Shown here: positions 25,277 to 33,016 of the stretch, one piece after another
Position numbering within the stretch: the first letter of the stretch is position 1
How the letters are laid out: every line of letters starts with the position of its first letter
Assembly (NCBI GenBank): GCA_047602465.1
Contig: JASGHF010000001.1
Span: 1,674,001-1,738,000, forward strand
Source of the DNA: JADZAI01 sp047602465
GTDB taxonomy: Bacteria > Pseudomonadota > Alphaproteobacteria > Micropepsales > Micropepsaceae
Direction: 5' to 3'
Length of the DNA: 64,000 nucleotides
Position numbers and translations under genes: made by a program
Notes under the pieces: model-generated
Databases searched by the model: none
Seen by the model: the letters and a program-made list of their open reading frames with translations, nothing else
What the model was told of the DNA's origin: nothing

Positions 25277-26641
25277 CTAACCTACTGAAGGAGAGGCTTC
25301 GTGGCCTTGGCGGTCGCGCCTAACGAGTTCAACCCACTCGTCGAGTGCTTCATTCATGCGATCATCGGAGCAGGCCGCAAGCTCAAGCCCTTCTTTTTTG
25401 TAGAGGCGCAGAATCTGAAAAAGAACCATTCGCGATAGCTCGTCGGCATCACGCAGAGTTTGCCCGATACGATCGTGAGGTGAGCGCGAGCCGTGAACGA
25501 AGCGCGAGCGCATATCGTACACACTCTCAAAACGCGCTTTCAAACGATCGAAATCTTCGTACTCCGGTAGACAGCGATAGAGCAACGCCGCTCCCCTGCT
25601 TGCCAGCGTTTCGGCGATGTTCTGACTGCTGGTCGTTAGAACCCGCTCCATCGCAGTGACGTATTTTACAAGCCGAGACGGAAGGAACTCGTCCCTACAC
25701 GCCTGACCGTACCATGTCGCCGCATCTATATAGCGCTGGGCTACAGGAAGCGGAGTTGGCAACGTCAATGCTCCTTCCAGCGCAATACCCATCAGCTCGA
25801 GAAAATCCTCCGCTTTGCCTTGAATGATGTTCCACCAATTTTTCCGCAGACCGTTTGATAACCAGTCCGCAGAGGAGGAGACTTCGATCGAGCAGCCTGC
25901 CCCTTCGACAATATGACTGCGCCTATCGGTATGAAAGTTGGGACCACCCATACGCATATGGTTCGAGTATTCGGTGCCGAGCAGGACGTGCAAGCAATCC
26001 AATGCGCCCTGAACGGCTCTCTTTGCGCGTCGCTCTGACACCGCTTCGTCGCAATCTTCGATCGTGACTGCGGCCACCCAGCCGAAGGACTCGTAGTAGC
26101 TACGCGCATCGGAGGCGAGCTTCTGAGAAATATCCTGCCGCTTCTCTTCGACGCTCTCCACGTAACTCACAAACTTGGAGGCCATGTCGCTCATCACCAC
26201 GTCTGATCTGCGGAAATGCACGCGCCCAAGCTCGAAGGCAAAGTCGCCCTTGTCGTCTCCGATGTGACAGGGAATGTAGTGCGTGAGCGTTTTGCACACC
26301 TTCGCCGATGCCTTCACGGCAGCCGCCACAGCTTTATCGGCCTCGCTTTGCGTGATTTCTCTTTTGTCGCGATAGAAGCGCTCGACCGTAATGCGCTTCA
26401 GCTCTTCGAACGCCGCGCTGACTTCTATGCGGCCCGCATATTTGCTCTTGGCGAGCGCGCCTTCCGCCATGTCGTACAGGCGATCATGCGCGTCGGGGTG
26501 GCATATCATTGAACCCCGCCCCGACGGATGGGGCAGCATAGTTGTGATCGCCCTTATCGGCGGCAGCTTGCGGCGCTCCTCATGCGAGTAGGCGGCGTTT
26601 TTGGCGAGAACAAACTTAAAATCTGCTGCGTAGTCCGCCAT
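25277..26641 (-). CDS. ApeA-like HEPN-domain protein
   Basis: A protein of 454 residues from ATG 26641. The C-terminal 150 residues resemble the ApeA-like HEPN domain: AAT WYGQACRDEFLPSRLVKYVTAMERVLTTSS, then ETLASRGAALLYRCLP and YDMRSRFVHGSRSP, which contains the R-x(4-6)-H motif of HEPN ribonucleases (near residue 380). The N-terminal 270 residues have no recognised domain. HEPN proteins of this type are RNases in anti-phage and toxin systems. It is downstream of nucC on the same strand, but a 144-bp gap carrying a fic-gene remnant separates them, so membership in the CBASS operon is doubtful. Confidence 0.65.
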   Translation of the reverse strand: MADYAADFKFVLAKNAAYSHEERRKLPPIRAITTMLPHPSGRGSMICHPDAHDRLYDMAEGALAKSKYAGRIEVSAAFEELKRITVERFYRDKREITQSEADKAVAAAVKASAKVCKTLTHYIPCHIGDDKGDFAFELGRVHFRRSDVVMSDMASKFVSYVESVEEKRQDISQKLASDARSYYESFGWVAAVTIEDCDEAVSERRAKRAVQGALDCLHVLLGTEYSNHMRMGGPNFHTDRRSHIVEGAGCSIEVSSSADWLSNGLRKNWWNIIQGKAEDFLELMGIALEGALTLPTPLPVAQRYIDAATWYGQACRDEFLPSRLVKYVTAMERVLTTSSQNIAETLASRGAALLYRCLPEYEDFDRLKARFESVYDMRSRFVHGSRSPHDRIGQTLRDADELSRMVLFQILRLYKKEGLELAACSDDRMNEALDEWVELVRRDRQGHEASPSVG

Positions 26642-26649
26642 TGAGACGC

Positions 26650-26705
26650 TCTCTGCACTATCAATTGTGCCATGTGGCTCGCCCCTTTTAGTGCACGGAC
26701 GCAAC
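26650..26705. repeat. Remnant of a fic gene 3' end (left copy of a direct repeat)
   Basis: On the minus strand this stretch matches the last 50 bases of the fic gene at 31320-31375 at roughly 80 percent, including the block GCGAGCCACATGG that encodes the terminal RATW of the Fic protein. Here the frame is broken by a two-base gap and stop codons, so it is a decayed copy just upstream of the HEPN gene. Confidence 0.6.
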
Positions 26706-26785
26706 CGAATTTGTCCGGCGGCCAAGATGGCGCACGCTCTTAGGCTTCACGACAACAGAGTATCGGTATCGCCAAAGGCGGTCTC

Positions 26786-27511
26786 CTACTTGGCCAACCA
26801 CGCCGCGTAAGCTTGCACATCAATCATCGGCACTGTGCCGCTAAATTGCAGCGTAGCAATCAGATCAAACAAAAAGGCGGTTGCGGGCTTCCCTCCCGTT
26901 TCCATCTTATAGGAGCCATCCTCGCTCCGCTTGAAATGCCCCGCCGCTGCGACACAGCCGATATCCAACGTATCGATCGGATTAGGCAAATCGCTCAGTG
27001 ACGCGAGAAGGGCCTCGCCCAGTGGCGGCGACCACTCGCTTTCAAACGTCAGTATGCCACCGATAATAGGGATTAGGGGCTTTGGTGGATAAACACCCTT
27101 TGCATACGGGATAGGAAGGCTAGTGCGGTGCAGTTTGCGAACGCTTGCGATCTTAGTTCTAGCGTATTCGACTTGCTTGGCGGAAATGCTCTGCTTCGCC
27201 TCGAAAACCGCATAGACGCTTTCCGCTGGGATGATGGTCTGCTCGTTGTAGCGAAATATGAAGGGCGAGTACTGTCGATCAAAAATGACGACATCGATCT
27301 GCTGGCTAAACTCACCCTTGCTATCAACGACGTGTGCCTTGGCGGCTTGATATCGCTGCGGAAGATAAGTTTGCAGCATTTCGAGCCAGACCTGCTCGCT
27401 CGCATCCCCTTTCGTGACCGGATGCCCGAAAGTGCGCCTGCTGATTTCCAGCTTTTGCTGGATGTCATCATGCAATCCGAACAGCAGTTTCTGTAGCGAC
27501 CACTCGCTCAT
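26786..27511 (-). CDS. nucC: CBASS effector endonuclease NucC
   Basis: A protein of 241 residues, the length of characterised NucC. The PD-(D/E)xK active site is Ile72-Asp73, then exactly 30 residues, then Glu104-Ala105-Lys106 (QQIDVVIFDRQYSPFIF ... AVFEAKQ). LHRTSLPIP, GGILTFESEW and FSGTVPMIDVQAY are further NucC-family blocks. NucC is a double-strand DNase that trimerises and, when bound to cyclic tri-AMP, pairs into a hexamer that destroys the infected cell's DNA. It is the last gene of the CBASS operon, overlapping cap6 by four bases (ATGA). Confidence 0.92.
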   Translation of the reverse strand: MSEWSLQKLLFGLHDDIQQKLEISRRTFGHPVTKGDASEQVWLEMLQTYLPQRYQAAKAHVVDSKGEFSQQIDVVIFDRQYSPFIFRYNEQTIIPAESVYAVFEAKQSISAKQVEYARTKIASVRKLHRTSLPIPYAKGVYPPKPLIPIIGGILTFESEWSPPLGEALLASLSDLPNPIDTLDIGCVAAAGHFKRSEDGSYKMETGGKPATAFLFDLIATLQFSGTVPMIDVQAYAAWLAK

Positions 27512-28443
27512 AGATTTTTCTCGGTAAAGGGCGGCGTGGGCAACGTTTTGCGCGCAATTTCCAATGCGCGCGCAGCGCTCACGGCGCGCAATGGATACGC
27601 ATCGAGCACGATGGCGGGAACTAAACGCTGGGTTAGGTCGGAGAACGTGAAACCGTATTGACGCGCCGATGTCGGGCCTGTTGCCGCGACAAGCTGATCT
27701 ATACCGCTTCCGGAGAGGCCTGTTCCGTCGAAGGAAGCCTCAAGCACAGACCGCCTTTGAATGTCGGTGGGCCGATCAAAACTCAGAATTTCGGCAGCTC
27801 GCCGCTTTACGGCTGGGTCCAATGCCCCTAGTCGGTTGGTGCACATGATTACTGCAGCGGGAAGCTTTCCGTTCCCCAGACGATCAATCCCGCGAATGAA
27901 CGCGTTTACGCCGGCTCGATCCTCATGGTGCATTTGCGCTGCTTCCCGCGATTGCGCCAGCGCATCCGCTTCGTCAACCAGAAGAATTACTGCACCCTGT
28001 GCTCGGCCGGAGCCACGAGCAAGCTTCGTCGCTTCAGAAACTGTGTAGTCGAAGGCCGATGCAATAAGCTGCGTCATCTCGCCCACTCGGCCCTGACCTC
28101 TTGCCGATAGACTCATCGGCAACAACGTAATGTCGATACCTTCCTGACGTGCAACGGCGTCTCCGATCGTTTCCGCCAGCTCGGTTTTTCCCGAACCGAC
28201 ATCACCCGCGAGAACTATTAGGGGCGGCCTGTTGCGCACGCTTTTCAGCAAGCCAGCCGCGTTCGGGTGATGCTTCTTTGCCCATCCTTCCAAGCCCGAC
28301 GGGTTGACCAAGACGGCCAGCATTTTTGTCAGCCGAGCCTTGTGTTCATCTAGCCCTACAAGTCGCGCAAGGCGCTCCTGCGGGCCGCAATCGGGATAAG
28401 TGACTCGGCGCTCGAAAAGTCCATTAGTAACGTTGGTATTCAT
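27508..28443 (-). CDS. cap6: CBASS TRIP13/Pch2-like AAA+ ATPase (Cap6)
   Basis: A protein of 311 residues. The start is taken as ATG 28443, which overlaps the cap7 stop (ATGA); a GTG at 28449 is possible. Walker A is GDVGSGKT (80-87), Walker B ILLVDEAD (Asp157-Glu158), with sensor region IMCTNRLGALDPAVKRRAAEI. In type III CBASS the ATPase pulls the HORMA protein apart from the CD-NTase and so keeps the system off. Its position between the HORMA and nucC genes is the standard order. Confidence 0.9.
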   Translation of the reverse strand: MNTNVTNGLFERRVTYPDCGPQERLARLVGLDEHKARLTKMLAVLVNPSGLEGWAKKHHPNAAGLLKSVRNRPPLIVLAGDVGSGKTELAETIGDAVARQEGIDITLLPMSLSARGQGRVGEMTQLIASAFDYTVSEATKLARGSGRAQGAVILLVDEADALAQSREAAQMHHEDRAGVNAFIRGIDRLGNGKLPAAVIMCTNRLGALDPAVKRRAAEILSFDRPTDIQRRSVLEASFDGTGLSGSGIDQLVAATGPTSARQYGFTFSDLTQRLVPAIVLDAYPLRAVSAARALEIARKTLPTPPFTEKNL

Positions 28444-28964
28444 GACCACGCCTTCACGGTCATCCGCGTCAAAGACCGCCCACCCGAGGAGTATGTTTTG
28501 TCCGCTACAAGCTGACCATTGACGGGCGGCTCAGTGGCACCGGTCCGCTGATGAGGAAGCGTCCTTTTGAAGGCCTCTTGCTCTGCGGACGTTAGCTTGT
28601 CCCATGCCGATGAGTATGTGAGATAGCTGTAGAAACTCGCGCCAGAAATGGTCGCGCCGGGCTGAACGCGCCCCGGATCATCGTCGTTGGCCGATGCGCC
28701 CGCGAGATCATGAGCGGTGTACCTAAGAGTTGGCTCGATCCACTGGCCATCCTTGCGGAAGCCCAGCGTCATGACTCCAAAATACCCTGCCTTCAAAAGC
28801 GCGATTGCCTCGTTCTCATATGCTTCGATGCTTGCATCGCTGGGCGAACCGTAGAGACGCTGCATTCGCTTGAGATCGGTCGCGACCTTGGCTGCCATAT
28901 GCTTGGCGTGCGTGAGCGTAAATGTTTGCGTGTCGGAAGCTGAGAAAGTGTAGCTGCTGCTCAT
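28440..28964 (-). CDS. cap7: CBASS HORMA-domain protein (Cap7)
   Basis: A protein of 174 residues from ATG 28964 (GAGGAAATCGAT just upstream). The sequence fits the bacterial HORMA family: TFTLTHAKHMAAKVATDLKRMQRLYGSPSD, then ALLKAGYFGVMTLGFRKDGQWIEPTLRYTAHDL, DDDPGRVQPGATISGASFYSYLTYS, and the safety-belt end DKTYSSGGRSLTRMTVKAWS. HORMA proteins bind a phage-protein peptide, close, and switch on the CD-NTase. It lies 10 bases after cdnC and overlaps cap6. Confidence 0.88.
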   Translation of the reverse strand: MSSSYTFSASDTQTFTLTHAKHMAAKVATDLKRMQRLYGSPSDASIEAYENEAIALLKAGYFGVMTLGFRKDGQWIEPTLRYTAHDLAGASANDDDPGRVQPGATISGASFYSYLTYSSAWDKLTSAEQEAFKRTLPHQRTGATEPPVNGQLVADKTYSSGGRSLTRMTVKAWS

Positions 28965-28974
28965 ATCGATTTCC

Positions 28975-29940
28975 TCAAACCTGAAAGGCTGAGCCAAAAA
29001 CGTTCTGCCAGTACCGAACTGTGTCCTGTTTGGTCGGCGCTGCGAGTGCCGCGTCGATGGCGTCGCCAGCGTCGAGCGCTGCATCTACGATCAGGTTCGC
29101 GTCCGCGCGAGTGTAGAGCTTGCCGACGTTGTTCAGTTCGTTCACAGGATCGATGATCCGAACGGCGTCCGAGAACTTGCCGATTTTCGAGATTGGATAG
29201 AAATCGCTGAACGCGATTTGCTCGACGAGATTTGATCGCGCGATGTATGTGAAGAAATGCTGCAGTGCTTCTGGATAGTCTGAGAAGTCGAGTCCCTTGT
29301 CGGCCAAGTGCGACAGGATCATTTCGATCATAAACGACTTGAAACGGAATCCTTCCCGCTCCGCTTTTGCGCGGCGCGCCCAAAACTTCACGAGACGCAC
29401 TACTTGCGCGAAATGCTTCGGCGATGCGGTCTTGCGAGTACGCGTGAACTCCAGATGACGAGGAATGCAGGTCTTCAGGAACGACCCATCGTCTTGGCTA
29501 ACGAGATTGCCATACCAATCGGAGTCACCATCGTAGAGAACCGGCACGACATCGACGTCTAATCCCGATCCTCGAAATGATACCGTAACGCTGTACGTCT
29601 TGGGGGCAACCTGATCGGGCGAAAAATTGGGAAATGCTTTACGCAGCCGCTCGGCGAGATATTCGAGAAGAGCAGAGACGTCCTGCGGCGCCTGCGATCC
29701 AGAAATGTAGCAAGCCATGTCGATATCATTCAGCGAACGGAGAGCTGTCCCCTTCGCAAGGCTTCCTGAGAGAAGAATCTTTTTCAGTGAGAAATCGGGA
29801 TGCTCAGAAAGATAGGTCTCGATCTTCTCCCGCACGCCCCGAGCCTGTGCGCGAAACTGGTCTGCCTTGTCCTTGGGCAAATTGACCTTGTCGTCGGCGA
29901 AACTTGCAAGTTCCGCGTGTGAGACGTGCTGCCGGCCCAT
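28975..29940 (-). CDS. cdnC: CBASS cyclic-oligonucleotide synthase, CD-NTase (CdnC-like)
   Basis: A protein of 321 residues from ATG 29940 (GGGGGA upstream). Nucleotidyltransferase motifs: ILLSGSLAKGTALRSL (Gly-Ser loop), catalytic Asp72 and Asp74 in NDIDMACYI, and the third acidic site in LDVDVVPVL (128-130). The C-terminal helical half ends APTKQDTVRYWQNVFGSAF. The closest known layout is the type III CBASS of Escherichia coli MS115-1, whose CdnC makes cyclic tri-AMP for NucC; the same product is inferred here from the paired NucC. First gene of the operon cdnC-cap7-cap6-nucC. Confidence 0.92.
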   Translation of the reverse strand: MGRQHVSHAELASFADDKVNLPKDKADQFRAQARGVREKIETYLSEHPDFSLKKILLSGSLAKGTALRSLNDIDMACYISGSQAPQDVSALLEYLAERLRKAFPNFSPDQVAPKTYSVTVSFRGSGLDVDVVPVLYDGDSDWYGNLVSQDDGSFLKTCIPRHLEFTRTRKTASPKHFAQVVRLVKFWARRAKAEREGFRFKSFMIEMILSHLADKGLDFSDYPEALQHFFTYIARSNLVEQIAFSDFYPISKIGKFSDAVRIIDPVNELNNVGKLYTRADANLIVDAALDAGDAIDAALAAPTKQDTVRYWQNVFGSAFQV

Positions 29941-29973
29941 TAAAAATCCCCCATTTCCGCCCCAAAAGCGCAA

Positions 29974-29993
29974 ATATGTCTGGAAAGACATAT
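29974..29993. promoter_or_regulatory. Probable CapH operator, perfect palindrome
   Basis: ATATGTCT (29974-29981) and AGACATAT (29986-29993) form a perfect 8-bp dyad with a GGAA spacer. It sits in the 116-bp gap between divergent cdnC and capH-like genes, 34 bases upstream of the cdnC start and just downstream of the cdnC promoter. The size and place suit a dimeric XRE repressor. A weaker dyad, ATGTC and GACAT (30043-30058), overlaps the capH start codon. Confidence 0.6.
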
Positions 29994-30006
29994 GGTCGAT
30001 GTCTAG

Positions 30007-30035
30007 TATATAGGGAGGCTCGCAATATCCGTCAA
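30007..30035 (-). promoter_or_regulatory. Promoter of the CBASS operon
   Basis: On the minus strand TTGACG (30035-30030) and TATATA (30012-30007) are separated by exactly 17 bases. The expected start is near 30000, so the 29974-29993 palindrome would lie at about +8 to +27, where a bound repressor blocks initiation or clearance. This strong core promoter needs repression to stay quiet. Confidence 0.65.
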
Positions 30036-30056
30036 GCACAGGATGTCTATCTCGAC

Positions 30057-30413
30057 ATGATCACCCCCGCGACCCCAACCGACATCTTCCAAAAAAGGCT
30101 TCGGCAGGCACGCGACTTGAGAGGCCATAGCCAAGCAGAACTCGGCGCGTTGGCTGGAATGCCCGCCAGCTCAGTCGCTCACTTTGAAGCTGGTAATCGA
30201 AAACCTTCCTTCGATACGCTTCGAAGGCTTGCTAACGCACTGAACGTGACAACGGATTATCTCATCGGGCGCGCAGACGATCCCTCTCACGCCGATGTCG
30301 GTGACACGCTCTATAGGGACGTTGGCAAACTAACTGGCCGCGACCGCGAGTTAGCAGAAGAGTTCGTGCAGATGCTGGCGAAGCGGAACAAGCAAGGCGA
30401 TTCCGAATCGTGA
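30057..30413 (+). CDS. capH: CapH-like XRE-family regulator of CBASS
   Basis: A protein of 118 residues. The helix-turn-helix is FQKRLRQARDLRGHSQAELGALAGMPASSVAHFEAGNRKPSFDTLRRLANALNVTTDYLIG (about residues 11-71). The C-terminal 45 residues would serve dimerisation. It is divergent from cdnC and overlaps the metallopeptidase gene by four bases (GTGA). CapH/CapP pairs upstream of CBASS operons repress them until CapP cleaves CapH in response to DNA damage; that role is inferred here from position and domains. An upstream in-frame ATG at 29976 lies inside the palindrome and is unlikely. Confidence 0.8.
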   Translation: MITPATPTDIFQKRLRQARDLRGHSQAELGALAGMPASSVAHFEAGNRKPSFDTLRRLANALNVTTDYLIGRADDPSHADVGDTLYRDVGKLTGRDRELAEEFVQMLAKRNKQGDSES

Positions 30414-31297
30414 AAGCCGAGCTTGCTTTGCGGATGCGAATGGCACGGCAGAAAGCGGAAGCCTTTCTTCGTCAGGAAGGCTTGCTCGATAAACTCCCCA
30501 TCGATCCATTTGCGATCGCAGCTAGCAGGGGAATTTTCGTCCGCGCCAAGCCTCCTACGGAAGCTGGCGCATCGGGTATGCTTCTCAGGCACGGCAATCA
30601 GTTTGGCATTATGTACGCCACGCACATCCCTAATCTAGGCTTTCAGAGATTTAGCGTTGCCCACGAACTGGGCCATTTCTTTTTGGAGGGTCATCCAGAT
30701 CAGGTTCTCCAAAACGGCGTGCACTCATCGTATGCCGGTTATGCCTCACAAGATCCCTACGAACTCGAAGCTGACTCCTTTGCTTCTGGGCTGCTTCTGC
30801 CTGAAACGCCTGTAAAACGCCTGTTACGCCTGAATGATGCTGGACTTGCGATCATTGAACGGATTGCCGACGACTTTCAGGTGTCCTTGACGGCAACTGC
30901 AATTCGGTATGCCGAACTGACACCGGACACTGTTGCCGTTATTGTGTCGAGCGGGCATCAGGTCGAATACTGCTTTTTGTCGAGCGCCATGAAGGCGCTG
31001 CCCAAACTGGAATGGCTTAGAAAGGGCACCGGCGTCCCGTTCGACACGGCAACATACGAGTTTAATCAAGACGCCACGAACATAAAGCTAGGGCGCAAAG
31101 TCGCGCACCAGACAGACGTACGCAAATGGCTCGGCGGTGATGTTTCCCAGATCGTTACGGAGGAAGTAGTCGGACTTGGAGCCTATGGCAAAACGCTAAC
31201 GGTCCTCTCCTCATCAATAAATGTAACGGAGGAAGAAGACCCTGACGATGAGGAAGAGGCGCTCATCGAAAGCTGGACGCCGCGCTTTCGGCGCTAG
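30410..31297 (+). CDS. capP: CapP-like ImmA/IrrE metallopeptidase
   Basis: A protein of 295 residues starting at GTG 30410 inside the capH stop. The zinc motif is HELGH (85-89) within FSVAHELGHFFLEGHPDQ, and a downstream Glu-rich segment ELEADSFASGLLLPE supplies the third ligand, as in the COG2856 (ImmA/IrrE) family. The C-terminal half (from about 170) would be a sensor region. In known CBASS loci this peptidase cuts the CapH repressor. The acidic tail (TEEEDPDDEEEALIES) is notable. It ends 26 bases before the convergent fic gene. Confidence 0.82.
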   Translation: MKAELALRMRMARQKAEAFLRQEGLLDKLPIDPFAIAASRGIFVRAKPPTEAGASGMLLRHGNQFGIMYATHIPNLGFQRFSVAHELGHFFLEGHPDQVLQNGVHSSYAGYASQDPYELEADSFASGLLLPETPVKRLLRLNDAGLAIIERIADDFQVSLTATAIRYAELTPDTVAVIVSSGHQVEYCFLSSAMKALPKLEWLRKGTGVPFDTATYEFNQDATNIKLGRKVAHQTDVRKWLGGDVSQIVTEEVVGLGAYGKTLTVLSSSINVTEEEDPDDEEEALIESWTPRFRR

Positions 31298-31319
31298 CGC
31301 AGGTTCGCGACCGTGCGCT

Positions 31320-31375
31320 TGCTTATCTACTGTACCATGTGGCTCGCGCCTTACCGTGCTGGCGGATGCGACCGG
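31320..31375. repeat. Fic gene 3' end (right copy of a direct repeat)
   Basis: This is the intact counterpart of the decayed copy at 26650-26705. The shared block includes CCATGTGGCTCGC in direct orientation on the + strand. The two copies enclose nucC, cap6, cap7, cdnC, capH and capP and nothing else. Confidence 0.6.
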
Positions 31376-32375
31376 ACGCAACAAGTTCGCGTAGGCGCAG
31401 TTTGAGCGTGTTCCTGTTCGCGCCTGTCACAGCTTCAATCTGCTTTATCGTCAGGCGCTCCTTTGCATTCAGGAGCTTGAGGATTTCGAGCGCGAGTTCG
31501 GGAAGCGCATCTTCGCCGGCCTTCTCTGTCCGTTCGCGATCCAAGCGTCTCGCCAGAGCGTCCTTTTGCTTTTTGAGGCAGCGCAGGAAGAAGCCGATCC
31601 ACGGCGTCCAGTCCGGTTTATCGGTTTTGAGCGTGGTCTGCGTGCGGCGAAGCGCCTTGTAGTAGAGGTCTTTGTTGTCCTCGATCACGCGCTCCAGCGA
31701 AGCGTATGGCACATAAGTGTAGTCTGCCCGCATCAGCAGCAATGTCGTGAGAACGCGCGAGAGCCGTCCGTTTCCATCCTGAAACGGGTGGATCGCCAGA
31801 AAGACGACGATGAAGACCGCGATGATCAGAAGCGGATGATAGGTCTCTTCCTCGATCGCCTTTCGCGTCCACGCGACCAGTTCTTCCATGTCGCGCGGCG
31901 TATCGAACGGCGTGGCGGTCTCAAAGATGACGCCAAGCTCGTTTCCATCCGCATCGAACGCAACGACGTTGTTGGGCAGGGTCTTGTATGAGCCGCGATG
32001 GCGCTCGTCCTTGCCACTATGGCGAAGAAGCGTCTGGTGAAGCTGGCGGATATAGTTTTCCGTCAGGCGCAAATCTTCGAAAGCCTCAAACACGAGATCC
32101 ATCGCCTCGGCGTAACCGGCGACTTCCTGCTCGTCGCGGGTCTTGAACGAGCGGATCTGGATATTGGAGAGAAGTGCTTCGACCTCGGCGTCGGATAACT
32201 TCGCGCCCTCTATGCGCGTGGACGAGCCGACGCTTTCGATGGTCGCTACCTTGCGTAAAGCGCTCAGGCGATCCGGCGACAGGTTCTTCAGGGCTTCCCA
32301 GCGGCCTTTGAACTCATCGATTTCGGCGATGAGTTTTACGAAGTCCGGCCCTATATTGAGCTTCGGCTCCCTCAT
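31323..32375 (-). CDS. Fic-family protein with N-terminal inhibitory motif
   Basis: A protein of 350 residues. The Fic active loop is HPFQDGNGRLSR (from His196), fully canonical, so it should transfer AMP or a related group to target hydroxyls. The inhibitory helix motif (S/T)xxxE(G/N) is present as S52-T-R-I-E56-G57, so it is a class II, self-restrained Fic protein. The C-terminal 60 residues form a winged helix (NAKERLTIKQIEAVTGANRNTLKLRLRELVASGRI), suggesting DNA binding. Its 3' end has a decayed copy upstream of the HEPN gene at 26,650, hinting that fic and the HEPN gene were once neighbours. Confidence 0.88.
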   Translation of the reverse strand: MREPKLNIGPDFVKLIAEIDEFKGRWEALKNLSPDRLSALRKVATIESVGSSTRIEGAKLSDAEVEALLSNIQIRSFKTRDEQEVAGYAEAMDLVFEAFEDLRLTENYIRQLHQTLLRHSGKDERHRGSYKTLPNNVVAFDADGNELGVIFETATPFDTPRDMEELVAWTRKAIEEETYHPLLIIAVFIVVFLAIHPFQDGNGRLSRVLTTLLLMRADYTYVPYASLERVIEDNKDLYYKALRRTQTTLKTDKPDWTPWIGFFLRCLKKQKDALARRLDRERTEKAGEDALPELALEILKLLNAKERLTIKQIEAVTGANRNTLKLRLRELVASGRIRQHGKARATWYSR

Positions 32376-33016
32376 ACGACGGAAGCCTTCTTATCCAATT
32401 CCATACCCAATTATACCCGATTACACCCGATTTTGCACGAGAAATTGGGTCCAGAACAGAAACAGGTTGCTCGCATCCAATCGCCACGGTTGGTCAGGGT
32501 CGATGGGCGGAACGCCCTCGTCGTCTCCACGGACGAAATCGTGGTGCAGGGGCTTCGGGGCGGCATACGCCTCGATCGCGATCCAACGGCGATGACGTTG
32601 GTCAGGGTGGGTCTGGCAAGGGGCAGGAACGCCCCTACTCCAGCGCAATCAAACGGCGGACGTTTGGTGGTGCAGGATCGGCTCGATGCCGGTCATGCAC
32701 CATGGCGAGAAGGTCCACGGAAGAGCGCAGCGTCTTCATGGCGACGACAGCGGGTCCTACCCCGCACATCGTTGCAATCAACCCAAGGGACACAGATCGC
32801 AATCGGCCCAAGGAAACAGACCGTGGTGGACCTAACGCCGTCAGAGGACCTGCAATACCTTATCCGAAAACTCGGCATTGCTTAGGATGGAACCTTTGCA
32901 CACCTGTATGGTTAACAATTTTTAGGCATAGCTACTAAGATGGGACATAATTCTCCCGTTCTTCGTGTCTACGTGATAGCGTGCGTACGTAATAGCATGC
33001 GTACGTAAACTTCAGG
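32376..33016. other. Noncoding stretch with imperfect duplication and tandem 16-mers
   Basis: No gene here is convincing. About 32488-32597 and 32599-32710 look like two degenerate copies of one unit sharing TTGGTCAGGGT, then GGAACGCCC, then GTGGTGCAGG in the same order. At the far end, two 16-bp units (TGATAGCGTGCGTACG at 32974-32989 and TAATAGCATGCGTACG at 32990-33005) stand in tandem directly before the AT-rich cassette. Frames up to 150 codons exist but start at TTG, lack ribosome sites and have unusual composition. Confidence 0.45.

Noticed and set aside
25277..26641. HEPN protein as a fifth gene of the CBASS operon
   Set aside because: A 144-bp gap with a decayed fic 3' end separates it from nucC, whereas the four CBASS genes overlap or nearly touch.
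29976..30056. Upstream ATG start for the CapH-like regulator
   Set aside because: The codon lies inside the palindromic operator and would add 27 residues not seen in HTH regulators of this type.
32433..32885. Plus-strand frame of 150 codons in the repeat-rich gap
   Set aside because: TTG start without a ribosome site, atypical composition, and it runs across the internal duplication. Treated as noncoding.
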